A stretch of DNA of 64,000 nt from CAWCTD01 sp963798455. GTDB lineage: Bacteria > Acidobacteriota > Terriglobia > Bryobacterales > Bryobacteraceae. The notes beneath the pieces are model-generated. The model did no database searches, had not been told where the DNA came from, and was given only the letters and a program-made list of their open reading frames with translations. The stretch spans positions 4,302,106-4,366,105 of the forward strand of contig CAWCTD010000003.1 of NCBI GenBank assembly GCA_963798455.1, written 5' to 3'. This document shows positions 36,086 to 45,278 of the stretch, piece by piece; position 1 is the stretch's first letter, and each line of letters starts with the position of its first letter. A program made the position numbers and the translations under genes.

Positions 36086-37663
36086 CTACTTCTCCAGGAA
36101 GAAGTTGCCGACGAACATGGCGTCGATGCCTGAGGAGTAGAAGCTGCGCACGGCGTCGCGCGGGGTGCAGACCAGGGGGTCGCCGAACAGATTGAACGAC
36201 GTGTTATAGAGCACCGGCAGACCCGTGGCCTTGCCGGTGGCCTGCAGCAGTTCCCAGAACAGCGGATTTTCCTCGCGGCGCACGGTGTGCACCCGGACCA
36301 GGTCGCTCCCCAGGATGGCGCCCTCGAAGTGCTTGCGCTGCTCCGGCCGGACGCGGCCCACGGTAGCCAGAAAACGGGCGTTCGGCCCCACGTCGAAGTA
36401 CTGGCCGGCGACCTCCTCCGGAACAGAGGCGGCGAACTTGCGGAAGGGCTCACGGTGCTTGATGTAGATGTTCAGGTTCTCCGTCGAGTACGGGTTCAGC
36501 GGAGAAGCGAGAATGCTGCGGTTGCCGAGCGCGCGCGGGCCGAACTCCATGCGGCCGTGCATCCAGGCTACGATCTTCTGGTCGTGGATCTCGCGCACGG
36601 CGGTTTCGATGAGCTCGCCGGTGGTCAGCAGGTACCGGAAGTTGAGCTTGCAGTTTTCCAGAACCGTTTTGCACTCCTCCGCGGTGAAGCTTGGACCCAG
36701 GCAGAGATCGTCGAAAGAAACAGGCGTGCGCTCGTGAAAGACGTGGTGCCAGGCGTAGAGCGCGGCTCCCAAGGCCGTCCCGGCATTGCCTGCCGCGGGC
36801 TGCACGAACACGTTCTTCCAATGGCCGCTGCGCTCCAGGGCGGCCACCAGCAGCACATTCAGCGCCAATCCGCCGGCCAAGCAAAGGTTCTCGCCCTCTC
36901 CCGCCATCCCGATGACCGCCTGCTCGATGGCGTGCTGAAGACCAGCCGCCACCGAAGCCCGCATGGGGCCGGGGATTTCCGCGCCGTCGGTAACGCCCAG
37001 CCGCTTGTAAAACTTGGGGCTGAAACCGCCGCGGCTGTTGTCTTCGCCACGCAGGAAGGAACGGTCGATCCGTGGCCATCCGGCGTCCCGGGGAGAGAGA
37101 ATCTGGAGGAACATCTCGTGAAAGCGGGCGTCCCCCGAGGTGGAGAGCCACTGCACCTTGTGCTCGTCGGCGTTGGGCTCGAAGCCGAGAAGCGCGGTCA
37201 CCCGGCCGTAAAACTCACCCAGAGAGTCGGGATGATAGAGCTCTTTGTCCAGGATCAACTGGCGCCCTATGGCTTTCCAGCGGGCGCCGCAACGGAAGTC
37301 CCCGTTGCGATCCAAGGTCAGCACCGTGGCTTCTTCGAAGGGAGAGGCGTGACCGGCGGAAGCCGCGTGCGCCAGGTGGTGCTCCACCAGAACGACCTCG
37401 CACTTGGGGAACATGTCCCTGAGCTGGAGCTGGACGACCGCCTCGCGGTCGTGCGTAAAGGGCCGCGCGATCGCCACGCAGTCCACGTCAGCGGCCCGCA
37501 CCCCGGCGATGCGCAGGGCGGCGGCGATGGCATCGGCGGGAAGCTCGCCAGGCTGGAAACGCCGTGCCACTTTTTTCTGCTCGACCGCGGCGACCAGCGC
37601 GCCGTCCTTCAAAACGGCGCAGGCGGCGTCGTTCAGCAGGCCGCCGATTCCAAGAATGATCAT
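36086..37663 (-). CDS. NodU/CmcH-family carbamoyltransferase
   Basis: 525 residues. These enzymes make carbamoyl-adenylate from carbamoyl phosphate and ATP and carbamoylate a sugar or natural product. The N-terminal TsaD-like (Kae1-like) domain has GIGGLLNDAACAVLKDG and the metal-binding VEHHLAHAASA. The central LCLAGGLALNVLL and the C-terminal domain with WMHGRMEFGPRALGNRSIL and LPVLYNTSFNLFGDP are standard. Its start overlaps the glnS stop (ATGA, 37660-37663), so it is translated with the tRNA synthetases. Fragments of the same 3' end lie at 33357 and 35725. The substrate could be the surface glycan, but this is not shown. Confidence 0.92.
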   Translation of the reverse strand: MIILGIGGLLNDAACAVLKDGALVAAVEQKKVARRFQPGELPADAIAAALRIAGVRAADVDCVAIARPFTHDREAVVQLQLRDMFPKCEVVLVEHHLAHAASAGHASPFEEATVLTLDRNGDFRCGARWKAIGRQLILDKELYHPDSLGEFYGRVTALLGFEPNADEHKVQWLSTSGDARFHEMFLQILSPRDAGWPRIDRSFLRGEDNSRGGFSPKFYKRLGVTDGAEIPGPMRASVAAGLQHAIEQAVIGMAGEGENLCLAGGLALNVLLVAALERSGHWKNVFVQPAAGNAGTALGAALYAWHHVFHERTPVSFDDLCLGPSFTAEECKTVLENCKLNFRYLLTTGELIETAVREIHDQKIVAWMHGRMEFGPRALGNRSILASPLNPYSTENLNIYIKHREPFRKFAASVPEEVAGQYFDVGPNARFLATVGRVRPEQRKHFEGAILGSDLVRVHTVRREENPLFWELLQATGKATGLPVLYNTSFNLFGDPLVCTPRDAVRSFYSSGIDAMFVGNFFLEK

Positions 37664-39381
37664 CCCTTTTCCTTGAGAGCTTTCTCGATCTTGGCCCAGG
37701 TGTCCCTCAGCACCACTGTCCGGTTGAACACCGGGCTATCCGGTTGCGAGTCAGGGTCCACGCAAAAATAACCCAGCCGCTCGAATTGATACCGGCTGCC
37801 GTGCGGGGCGCCCGAGAGACTGGGCTCGAGCTTGCAGCCGCTCAGAACCTCCAGGGACTTCGGATTGAGATAGGCCGCGAATTCCAGTCCTTCGCTCTCA
37901 TCGCCCGGGTTCTCGCGGCTGAAGAGAGTGTCGTAGAGGCGCACTTCGGCTTCCACGGCGTGGGCGGCGGAGACCCAATGAATGGTCGATTTGACCTTTC
38001 GCCCGTCGGGAGGAGAGTTGCCGCCCCGCGTTTCGGGATCGTACGTGCAATGGAGTTCCACCACCAGGCCCGTCTCCTCATCTTTCACCACGCGGGTGCA
38101 GCGAATGAAGTAGGCATACCGCAAGCGCACCTCGCGTCCGGGAGCCAGCCGGAAGAACTGTTTGGGCGGATCTTCGCGAAAGTCCTCCTGCTCGATGTAA
38201 ATCACTCGTGAGAACGGCACTTTGCGCGTGCCCATGGCGGCGTCCTCGGGGTTGTTGACCGCGTCCATGTCCTCGACCGCACCTTCCGGGTAGTTGTCGA
38301 TGACCACGCGCAGGGGCCGCAGCACGGCCATGACCCTGGGGGCGCGCTTGTTCAAGTCCTCGCGAATGGAATGTTCCAGCAGGGACAGCTCAATCGTGCC
38401 ATTGGTCTTGGACACGCCGACCCTGGCGCAAAAGCTCCGAATTCCTTCAGGTGTATAGCCGCGGCGGCGGATGCCGGAGAGCGTCGGCATGCGGGGGTCG
38501 TCCCAGCCGCTCACGTGTCCCTGTTGCACCAAGGTGAGCAGCTTGCGCTTGCTCAACAACGTATAGGTGAGATTGAGCCGGTCAAACTCGATCTGCTGAG
38601 GATGATAGACGCCCAACTGATCGAGATACCAGTCGTAGAGCGGCCGGTGATCTTCAAATTCCAGCGTGCAGATGGAATGCGTGATGCCCTCGATGGAGTC
38701 CGACTCTCCATGGGTGTAGTCATACATCGGGTAGATGCACCACTTGTCGCCGGTGCGATGGTGCTCGGCGTGGAGGATACGGTACATGACCGGGTCGCGC
38801 ATGTTGAGGTTGGGAGAGGCCATGTCCACCTTGGCCCGCAGGGTGCGGGAGCCGTCGGGAAACTCGCCGGCCTTCATGCGCTCGAACAGGTCCAGGTTCT
38901 CTTCGATCGAACGGTCGCGGTAGGGGCTGTTCTTACCGGGCTCGGTGAGAGTGCCGCGGTACTCGCGGATCTCATCCGCGGTCAGATCGCACACGTAAGC
39001 CTTTCCGGCTTTGATCAACTGCACGGCCCACTGGTACAACTGGTCGAAGTAGTCGGAGGCATAAAACAGCCGGTCCTCCCAATCGAAACCGAGCCAGCGC
39101 ACATCGCAAATAATGGACTCGACGTACTCGAGTTCCTCTTTCGAGGGGTTGGTGTCGTCGAAGCGCAGGTTGCATTTGCCGCCGAACTCCGCCGCCAGGC
39201 CGAAGTTGAGGCAGATGGACTTGGCGTGGCCGATGTGGAGGTAGCCGTTGGGCTCCGGCGGGAAGCGCGTGTGGACGCGCCCTCCGAACCTGTTTGTTTT
39301 CAGGTCTTCGAGGATCATCTCGCGGACGAAATGGGAGGGACCAGTCCTTTGTTCGGGCGGGTCGGGACTTGACGTGCTCAT
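37660..39381 (-). CDS. glnS: Glutaminyl-tRNA synthetase
   Basis: Charges tRNA-Gln directly with glutamine. 573 residues, normal length. The class I HIGH motif is in PNGYLHIGHAKSICLNFG and the KMSKS-like motif in TLLSKRKLL. GlnRS-specific RFDDTNPSKEELEYVESI and the two C-terminal anticodon-binding beta-barrels (RVIYIEQEDFREDPPKQFFR, GRKVKSTIHWVSAAHA) are present. It overlaps gltX by four bases (39378-39381) and the carbamoyltransferase downstream. A GlnRS in a bacterium implies at least partial independence from the GatCAB amidation route for tRNA-Gln. Confidence 0.97.
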   Translation of the reverse strand: MSTSSPDPPEQRTGPSHFVREMILEDLKTNRFGGRVHTRFPPEPNGYLHIGHAKSICLNFGLAAEFGGKCNLRFDDTNPSKEELEYVESIICDVRWLGFDWEDRLFYASDYFDQLYQWAVQLIKAGKAYVCDLTADEIREYRGTLTEPGKNSPYRDRSIEENLDLFERMKAGEFPDGSRTLRAKVDMASPNLNMRDPVMYRILHAEHHRTGDKWCIYPMYDYTHGESDSIEGITHSICTLEFEDHRPLYDWYLDQLGVYHPQQIEFDRLNLTYTLLSKRKLLTLVQQGHVSGWDDPRMPTLSGIRRRGYTPEGIRSFCARVGVSKTNGTIELSLLEHSIREDLNKRAPRVMAVLRPLRVVIDNYPEGAVEDMDAVNNPEDAAMGTRKVPFSRVIYIEQEDFREDPPKQFFRLAPGREVRLRYAYFIRCTRVVKDEETGLVVELHCTYDPETRGGNSPPDGRKVKSTIHWVSAAHAVEAEVRLYDTLFSRENPGDESEGLEFAAYLNPKSLEVLSGCKLEPSLSGAPHGSRYQFERLGYFCVDPDSQPDSPVFNRTVVLRDTWAKIEKALKEKG

Positions 39382-40823
39382 GATCGCAACCTCTGAATAG
39401 CCTGGTCGATACGTTTGAGGCAGGTTTGCGGTCCGAGAGCCTCCAGGGTCTCGAACAGGGGAGGCGCCGCTTTCCGGCCACAGACGGCCACGCGAATCGG
39501 CTGGAACATCAGGCCGGGCTTGACCCCCATGGCGGCGGCCTCGGCCCTCAGCGCCGGCTCCAGGGCCGGGTGAGTGAACTCCGTCTTTGCGAGCAAGGCG
39601 AGGGCCCGTTCCAGCACGGCCAGGGCAAGCTTCGCGTCTCCCTTCTGGGGGATCAATTCGGCGACGTCATACGGTGGCAGTTCATCGAGGAAGAAGAAGT
39701 CCGCTGCCGCCACTGCTTCCTTGAGGGTCCTGATCCGCTCGCGGATCAGGGGTGTCACCGCGAGGAGCTTGCCGGGCTCGACACGGTAACCGGCGGCCTC
39801 GAGGAACGGCTCGATCCGGCCGGCAAGCTCGTCGATGGGCATAGCCCGGAGATGCTCCGCGTTGAGCCAGATGGCCTTCGGATCGAAGGGGTCGTCCTCG
39901 GTGAAGTTCACCACCGCGTTGGACTTATTGATGCCCTCGAAGGAGAAGGCCTGGATGAGTTCCTGGCGGGACATCTGCTGGCGGTCGTCCTTGGGCGACC
40001 AGCCGAGAAGGCACAGGAAGTTGACGAAGGCGTGCGGCAGGAAACCTGCGTCCCGATAGGTTGTGACGCTCACGACCTGGCCGTGCTTGCGCTTGGAAAG
40101 CTTGGCTCCGTCTGGGGCGATGAGCAGCGGCAGGTGGGCGAACTCCGGAGCTTGGGCACCGACGGCCTCGAAGATCAACACGTGTTTGAAGGTGTTGGTG
40201 AGGTGATCCTGGCCGCGGATCACGTGCGTGGCGCCCAGGTCCACGTCGTCGGCGCAGGAGGCCAGGTGATAGGTCGGCATGCCGTTGCTGCGCAGCAGGG
40301 CGAAGTCCTCGATATCGGCGGTGGACTTGGCCTGATCTCCGAAAACCGCGTCGCGGAAGCGGATGGAGTCGCGCGATTCACGCGGCACGCGGAAGCGCAC
40401 GGCAAAGGATTCTCCCGCGGCGGCGCGGCGCTCGCTCTCCTCATTTGAGAGCTCGCGCATGCCGGGATTGAAGAGCCACGCGCCCTCTCCATAAGGCCGC
40501 TCGTCCATGTCGCCGTGGGCCGGGGTGAAGTCGCGGTAGGCGAGCCCTTTCTGAAGAATCGCCTCGGCGACCTGACGGTAAAGCGGCAGGCGCTCCGACT
40601 GGCGGTAGATCTCGTCCCAGCCGAGTCCCAGCCACTTGAGCCCGTCGAAGATGGAGTCAAGGGATTCCTGCGTGTTCCGCTCCACATCCGTATCGTCGAT
40701 GCGGAGGATGACGGCGCCGCCGTGATGGCGGGCATACAGCCAGTTAAAGACGTAGGTTCGGGCGCTGCCGATGTGCAGGTATCCAGTTGGAGAGGGGGCG
40801 AAACGAACCCGGTGCATTAACAC
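39378..40823 (-). CDS. gltX: Glutamyl-tRNA synthetase
   Basis: Charges tRNA-Glu. About 480 residues. HIGH appears as PSPTGYLHIGSARTYVFNWL and KMSKS as KLSKRKHGQVVSV. RIDDTDVERNTQESLDSIF is the typical GluRS block. The C-terminal helical anticodon-binding domain has RIRTLKEAVAAADFFF. The second Met (40817, MHRVRFAPSPTG) is the more usual family start. The gene begins 31 bp after the rsmA stop and shares ATGA with glnS. Confidence 0.97.
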   Translation of the reverse strand: MLMHRVRFAPSPTGYLHIGSARTYVFNWLYARHHGGAVILRIDDTDVERNTQESLDSIFDGLKWLGLGWDEIYRQSERLPLYRQVAEAILQKGLAYRDFTPAHGDMDERPYGEGAWLFNPGMRELSNEESERRAAAGESFAVRFRVPRESRDSIRFRDAVFGDQAKSTADIEDFALLRSNGMPTYHLASCADDVDLGATHVIRGQDHLTNTFKHVLIFEAVGAQAPEFAHLPLLIAPDGAKLSKRKHGQVVSVTTYRDAGFLPHAFVNFLCLLGWSPKDDRQQMSRQELIQAFSFEGINKSNAVVNFTEDDPFDPKAIWLNAEHLRAMPIDELAGRIEPFLEAAGYRVEPGKLLAVTPLIRERIRTLKEAVAAADFFFLDELPPYDVAELIPQKGDAKLALAVLERALALLAKTEFTHPALEPALRAEAAAMGVKPGLMFQPIRVAVCGRKAAPPLFETLEALGPQTCLKRIDQAIQRLRS

Positions 40824-40853
40824 CTAAGTATAGCGGACGGCAGCAGGAGACTC

Positions 40854-41603
40854 TCAGGAGTCGGGCTTCAAGCGGTGATAGAGCGACTTGAATTCAGCCA
40901 GAGTGAGTTGCTCGGCGCGGCGGGAGGCCTCGGGCATTTCCGCCAGCAGGCGCTTGTCGCAGAAGCCGGCGAGGTTGTTGCGAAGCGTCTTCCGCTTTTG
41001 GTGAAAGCAGCGGCCCACAAACTCCAGCAGGCGCTCTGCGCCGGGCTCTTCCTGGGCGTGGGGCGTGAGCCGCACCAGCGCCGAGTCCACTTCGGGGGGC
41101 GGGGAGAATGCCGAGGAGGGAACAGAGAAGAGAAGTTCGGGCCTGGCGTAGAGAGCCGTATGCACGGTGAGAAACCCATATGCGCGGGTGCCGGGCTGTG
41201 CGGTCAGGCGTTCCGCCACCTCCTTCTGAACGAGGAACACCGCACGGCGGAGAGTGCCATGGAGAGCCAGGACCTTTCTGAGAATCGGCGATGTGATGTA
41301 GTACGGGAGATTGCCGGCGACGACCGCGGGCCCCCACTGAGCCAGGTCGGAGCGGAGAACGTCGGCGTGAACCAGCGTGAAGTTCGCGGCGGAGGAAAAT
41401 TTCTCGCCCAGATAGTCGACGAGGAAACGATCTGTCTCGATGGCAATCACCCGGTCGGTTCGTTTGAGCAGGTGCTGCGTCAGAGCGCCCTTGCCGGGCC
41501 CAATCTCGATGACGAGCGGTTCAAGGGAGGGACACGCAGCCTCGGCAATGCTCTCAAGAAGCAACCTGCTGGTCAGGAAATGCTGGCCTAGCCGGCGTCC
41601 CAC
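40854..41603 (-). CDS. rsmA: 16S rRNA (adenine-1518/1519-N6)-dimethyltransferase
   Basis: KsgA/RsmA dimethylates two adenines at the 3' end of 16S rRNA during 30S maturation. 249 residues, at the short end of the family. Start motif GRRLGQHFLTSRLLLESI, SAM motif I VIEIGPGKGALTQHLL, VIAIETDRFLVDYL, and the catalytic NLPYYI in VVAGNLPYYITSPIL are all present. The C-terminus has RCFHQKRKTLRNNL. The start codon is GTG. It lies in the unit between the anti-sigma gene (14 bp) and gltX. Confidence 0.95.
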   Translation of the reverse strand: MGRRLGQHFLTSRLLLESIAEAACPSLEPLVIEIGPGKGALTQHLLKRTDRVIAIETDRFLVDYLGEKFSSAANFTLVHADVLRSDLAQWGPAVVAGNLPYYITSPILRKVLALHGTLRRAVFLVQKEVAERLTAQPGTRAYGFLTVHTALYARPELLFSVPSSAFSPPPEVDSALVRLTPHAQEEPGAERLLEFVGRCFHQKRKTLRNNLAGFCDKRLLAEMPEASRRAEQLTLAEFKSLYHRLKPDS

Positions 41604-41617
41604 GGGGATGAACGACG

Positions 41618-42316
41618 TCAGCCTCGGACGTCGATGTAACTGCGGCGAAGAATGATACGAATCTGCGACGAGGCGGGTTGCCCGAACGTGGTACCAGGAG
41701 AAAACCGGGTGAACAGCAGGGCATTCCCGATGCTTCTTCTCACCTCCGGGTCCCTGGTCCAGGCTGGGCCGCCGGGCAGCGAGAATTCCATGAACCGACC
41801 CTGGCTGTCCAGCCTGACGTCCACGGCGATCGGTTCCTCGAGGCTAAAACCGAACGGCCCCAAACCGACGAAGATCGGCTCGCTGGACAAAATAGTGGGC
41901 ACGTCCACGCTGTGCGAAACACGATGAGGCGCGAAGAAGTTCGGCACCACGAGAGCGAACAAAACCACGGCCGACAGCAGACCGCCAGCCACGGGCAGGG
42001 CGAGCGGCCGCATCAGAGCTTCCGTCCTGATTTTGACAGGCACGGCCCACCGGGCCAGCCAGCCAGCCAGTCCCACCCCAAACTGCCGGCGCGCCCTTTC
42101 GCGCGAAGCCAAAATACGGAGAGAAGTAAGAAGCTGCTCGGGCGGTGTCAGCACAGGCAATGCTCGCAAGGCCGCCCGTTCGCGAACGTATTGCTGGGAT
42201 AGCGAGGCGCAACTCCGGCAGCGGGCCAAGTGCGACCGAACAGCCTGCCGCTGATCGCTTGACAGACTGTTGTCGCAATGACCCGCCAGAAACCGCCTAA
42301 CCCTGTAGCAGTCCAT
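41618..42316 (-). CDS. Anti-sigma factor with zinc-finger domain and single membrane segment
   Basis: 232 residues. The N-terminal ZAS-type zinc finger shows the H-x3-C-x2-C core HLARCRSC at residues 29-36. One membrane segment lies at about 106-128 (LPVAGGLLSAVVLFALVVP). The outer part ends in a region reminiscent of TonB C-terminal folds (RLDSQGRFMEFSLPGG, SPGTTFGQPASSQIRIILR). It follows the sigma factor gene by 4 bases, the standard arrangement for a cognate inhibitor that releases sigma upon an envelope signal. Confidence 0.85.
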   Translation of the reverse strand: MDCYRVRRFLAGHCDNSLSSDQRQAVRSHLARCRSCASLSQQYVRERAALRALPVLTPPEQLLTSLRILASRERARRQFGVGLAGWLARWAVPVKIRTEALMRPLALPVAGGLLSAVVLFALVVPNFFAPHRVSHSVDVPTILSSEPIFVGLGPFGFSLEEPIAVDVRLDSQGRFMEFSLPGGPAWTRDPEVRRSIGNALLFTRFSPGTTFGQPASSQIRIILRRSYIDVRG

Positions 42317-42320
42317 TTTG

Positions 42321-42989
42321 TTACTCCGCCAATTGGGGAAACAGTCGAAGCTCGGCTTCCGGCTCGAGTCTCTTCTCCAGTTTTCGCCGGAGCGCTTCGC
42401 GACCGCGAAGGATTCGAGACTTCACCGTCCCCAGCGGGAGCCTGAGAATCTCTGCGATAGCCTCATAGCTCAGATCCTCGACATCCCGCAGAACGACAAC
42501 CGAGCGGAAGGCTGGGCTCAACTCCGCCAGCGCCTCTTCGACCATTCGGTGCCGTTCCTGATCCAGTGCATAGTCATACGGAGAGGAGCCGGACGCAGGC
42601 AAGGTGTCACGGTAATCCCTCACCTCCCCTTCTCCCTCCAGACCCACTTCGTGTCCGCGGTGACGCCCGCTCCAACGAGAGTGGTTGTGGGCCTCGTTTA
42701 CGGCAATTCGGTAGACCCAGGTCTTGAGGCTGCTGTCTCCTCGAAAAGAGCCGATCTTACGAAAGACCTTCAGGAAAACTTCCTGCACCACATCGCAGGC
42801 ATCGTCAGCCTCCCAGAGCAGGCGGCTTACCAAGTTGAATACCGGCTGCTGGAAGCGCTCAAGGAGGCCCTCATAAGCCCATTCGGCCCCTTGCTGCAAG
42901 CCGTCGATCAGACGACGGTCCTGGTCCTGTCGTGCATCGTCGGCCTCTGGGGCCAGCACAGCATCGAAATCAACCAACTCGTCGGCCAC
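42321..42989 (-). CDS. ECF RNA polymerase sigma factor (RpoE-like)
   Basis: 222 residues. Region 2 is visible as ADDACDVVQEVFLKVFRKIG and LKTWVYRIAVNEAHNH, with -10 recognition. Region 4 holds ALAELSPAFRSVVVLRDVED and the helix-turn-helix SYEAIAEILRLPLGTVKSRI, for the -35. The first gene of the long minus-strand unit, it probably also drives the anti-sigma gene and may influence rsmA, gltX and glnS. The 117-bp gap upstream has no unambiguous promoter I can identify. Confidence 0.94.
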   Translation of the reverse strand: MADELVDFDAVLAPEADDARQDQDRRLIDGLQQGAEWAYEGLLERFQQPVFNLVSRLLWEADDACDVVQEVFLKVFRKIGSFRGDSSLKTWVYRIAVNEAHNHSRWSGRHRGHEVGLEGEGEVRDYRDTLPASGSSPYDYALDQERHRMVEEALAELSPAFRSVVVLRDVEDLSYEAIAEILRLPLGTVKSRILRGREALRRKLEKRLEPEAELRLFPQLAE

Positions 42990-43106
42990 GGTAGCGCCTC
43001 AAGGTGATGTCAACTTCAAGCTACCACGACTCAACTGCGAACCGCAAAAGATTGGACGCTGGCTGTCAAGCCAAAGTTCCCGGGCGGGAGGGATGGGAGT
43101 TAACCT

Positions 43107-44249
43107 TCATTGTTTCAACGCAGTAGAAGCGCCGCAGATCTCCTCGTAGTAACGCTCGTACAAGGGAATCACGCGCGAACTGCAAAACTTGGCCACGGCG
43201 GTGGCCCGGGCGGCTTCCGACATGCGGCGGTACAGAGCCTCATCGGTGAGCAGTGCGGTCACGCGAGCGGCCTGGGCCGCAACGTCTCCTGGCGGCTCCA
43301 GGAAGCCGTCCACTCCGTCCGTGATCAACTCGGGCAGGCCGCCCACCCTCGTGGCCACGGCCGGCACCCCGCACGCCATCGCTTCCAGAGCCACCAGGCC
43401 GAACGATTCGAGCTGGCTGGGAAGGAGAAGAACGTCGGCCACGGGGATCAGACGCTCGATGTGGTTCTGCTTCCCCAAGAAAGTCGCGTGGCTCTCCAGT
43501 CCAAGCTCGCGGACCAGATTTTCGGCCGGGCCTCTCTCCGGGCCGTCGCCGACCATCAGCAGGTGCGCGGGGACGTCCCTCCGGACGGCCTCCAGGATGC
43601 GGATGCAATCCTGCGTACGCTTCACGGGCCGGAAGTTGGAGATGTGCATCAGCACCCTGTCGCCCGGAGGCGAATAAGGATTCTGGGGGTGCATCTCACG
43701 GGCGGGACGGTATATGTCGCAGTTGACGAAGTTGCGGATGACGCGGATTTCGTTCCGTATGCCGAACACATCGACGGTGCGGGAGCGCAGATCCTCGCTG
43801 ATGGTGGTGATCCCGTCGGACTGCTCGATGGAGAACTTCGTGATCGGGAAGTAGGACCGGTCGGTCCCGACGAGTGTAATGTCCGTACCGTGGAGGGTAG
43901 TGATGAATGGCAGACGGCGCACTGGAGCCAGCATGTCGCGGGCCAGCAAGGCCGAGATGGAGTGAGGAATCGCGTAGTGGACGTGCAACAGGTCGAGCGC
44001 ATACCCTTGCGCGACTTCCGCCATGCGGCTGGCGAGGGCCAGGGAATACGGCGGAAACTGAAACAGCGGGTAGGTGGACACCTCCACTTCGTGATAGTGG
44101 ATGCGCGGATGGCCCGGATCCAGACGGATGGGGTTCGCGTAACTGATGAAATGAACCTCGTGCCCCCGGTTGGCGAGCTCGAGACCCAGCTCAGTGGCGA
44201 CAATCCCACTGCCGCCATAAGTGGGGTAGCAGGTGATTCCGACTCTCAC
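43107..44249 (-). CDS. bshA: N-acetyl-alpha-D-glucosaminyl L-malate synthase BshA
   Basis: A GT4 enzyme that transfers GlcNAc to L-malate, the first step of bacillithiol synthesis. 380 residues, normal length. The BshA N-terminus GITCYPTYGGSGIVATELG is diagnostic, with HEVHFISYANPIRL, LLHVHYAIPHSISA, LHGTDITLVGTDRSY, and the donor site LLPSQLESFGLVALEAMACG. The GTG start overlaps the TGA of the upstream lipoprotein gene, so they are coupled. BshB and BshC are not in this window. Presence suggests bacillithiol is the low-molecular-weight thiol. Confidence 0.95.
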   Translation of the reverse strand: MRVGITCYPTYGGSGIVATELGLELANRGHEVHFISYANPIRLDPGHPRIHYHEVEVSTYPLFQFPPYSLALASRMAEVAQGYALDLLHVHYAIPHSISALLARDMLAPVRRLPFITTLHGTDITLVGTDRSYFPITKFSIEQSDGITTISEDLRSRTVDVFGIRNEIRVIRNFVNCDIYRPAREMHPQNPYSPPGDRVLMHISNFRPVKRTQDCIRILEAVRRDVPAHLLMVGDGPERGPAENLVRELGLESHATFLGKQNHIERLIPVADVLLLPSQLESFGLVALEAMACGVPAVATRVGGLPELITDGVDGFLEPPGDVAAQAARVTALLTDEALYRRMSEAARATAVAKFCSSRVIPLYERYYEEICGASTALKQ

Positions 44250-45278
44250 TTAGACAGGTTAGCATCAACCGGCTCCAGAGTGGCCAGACCGATTTGGCCG
44301 TGCAGGTCTTGAGCTGGCGTGGCGACGTCGCCGCCGCCATACCAAACGCGAAGACGGCTCCCTTCCAGCATGACGGACGGGTCACAGACCACCTTGGAGT
44401 TCCACGCCCAGGTTCCCGCAAAGACCGAATCGGCCGGCAGCCGGAGCCAGCGCACGCCATCCGAGGACCAGGCCTGTCCGATGCGGCGGTTCTCCGAGCG
44501 GTCGCGGCCCGTGTAGAGCATCCAATAGCGGCCCGGGGAGGCCCAGACCGCGGGCTCGCCCAAACCGTTCTCATCGAACGCGCCAGCCCCTCCCAATTCG
44601 AGGATCGGATTCGACAGGAGTTTCTGCCAGCGGACGCCATCCTCGGACCGTGCCACGCCCAGACGCTGCCGCCGCGCCCTGTCCTGGCCGAGATAGTACA
44701 AGTAAAAGCGGCCTCCGACCTGGATCACATAGGGGTCGGCCACACCGCGCTCGTCCCAACTGCCGCGCGGCCCGGCCTGAAGCACGGGCTCAGGCGCCTT
44801 GGTCCACCGAAGGCCATCGCGGGAGCGGGCCAGCCCGATGCCCGGCGGCGTTCCTGCCTGGTACCAATAGAGGAACTCATCCCCAGACACCAGAACTGAG
44901 CCGTTGGCGGCGATGTAGGCGCCCTCCCAAGCAGCCGGTCCAGGAGAAAGCACTTTCCCCTGCTTGGTCCAACTCAGCCCGTCGGAGGACAGGGCGAGGC
45001 CGGTGCGCCAGGTCTTGCCGTCGAAGCCCGAGTACAGCAGATAGTAGAGCGCTCCGCGTTTCACCACCGAAGGATTCAGGACGTTCGACTCCGTCCCACT
45101 CGCCGGCGGGGCCACGGGTGAGAACAGGCGCAGAGAGCGAGTCCCACCGGAGCGCGACAACAGCGGCGCCCGCCGGAGGGGAAGGCAGCGTGAAAGTCGC
45201 GTACTGGGAGCAGCCGGTCGAACCTGCCGCCAGGATGGACACAAGCGCCCAGCCGGGCAAGCTGCCCAGCGGCTTCAT
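44246..45278 (-). CDS. Lipoprotein with five-bladed propeller (GH43/GH32-like), one frame break
   Basis: The true start is ATG 45278 (MKPLGSLPGWALVSIL), overlapping the histidine kinase stop as ATGA. A lipoprotein-like signal ends AGSTGCSQ. The frame then shifts near 45080. Removing one G restores the main frame SNVLNPSVVKRGALYYLLYS. The rest has repeated propeller blades, each with an aromatic block and a SRDG/SEDG-type turn: GLALSSDGLSWTKQG, GLARSRDGLRWTKAP, GVARSEDGVRWQKLL, and QAWSSDGVRWLRLP. These fit beta-fructosidase/arabinosidase-like secreted hydrolases. The catalytic acids are not clear. It may be a surface sugar-binding lipoprotein. Confidence 0.75.
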
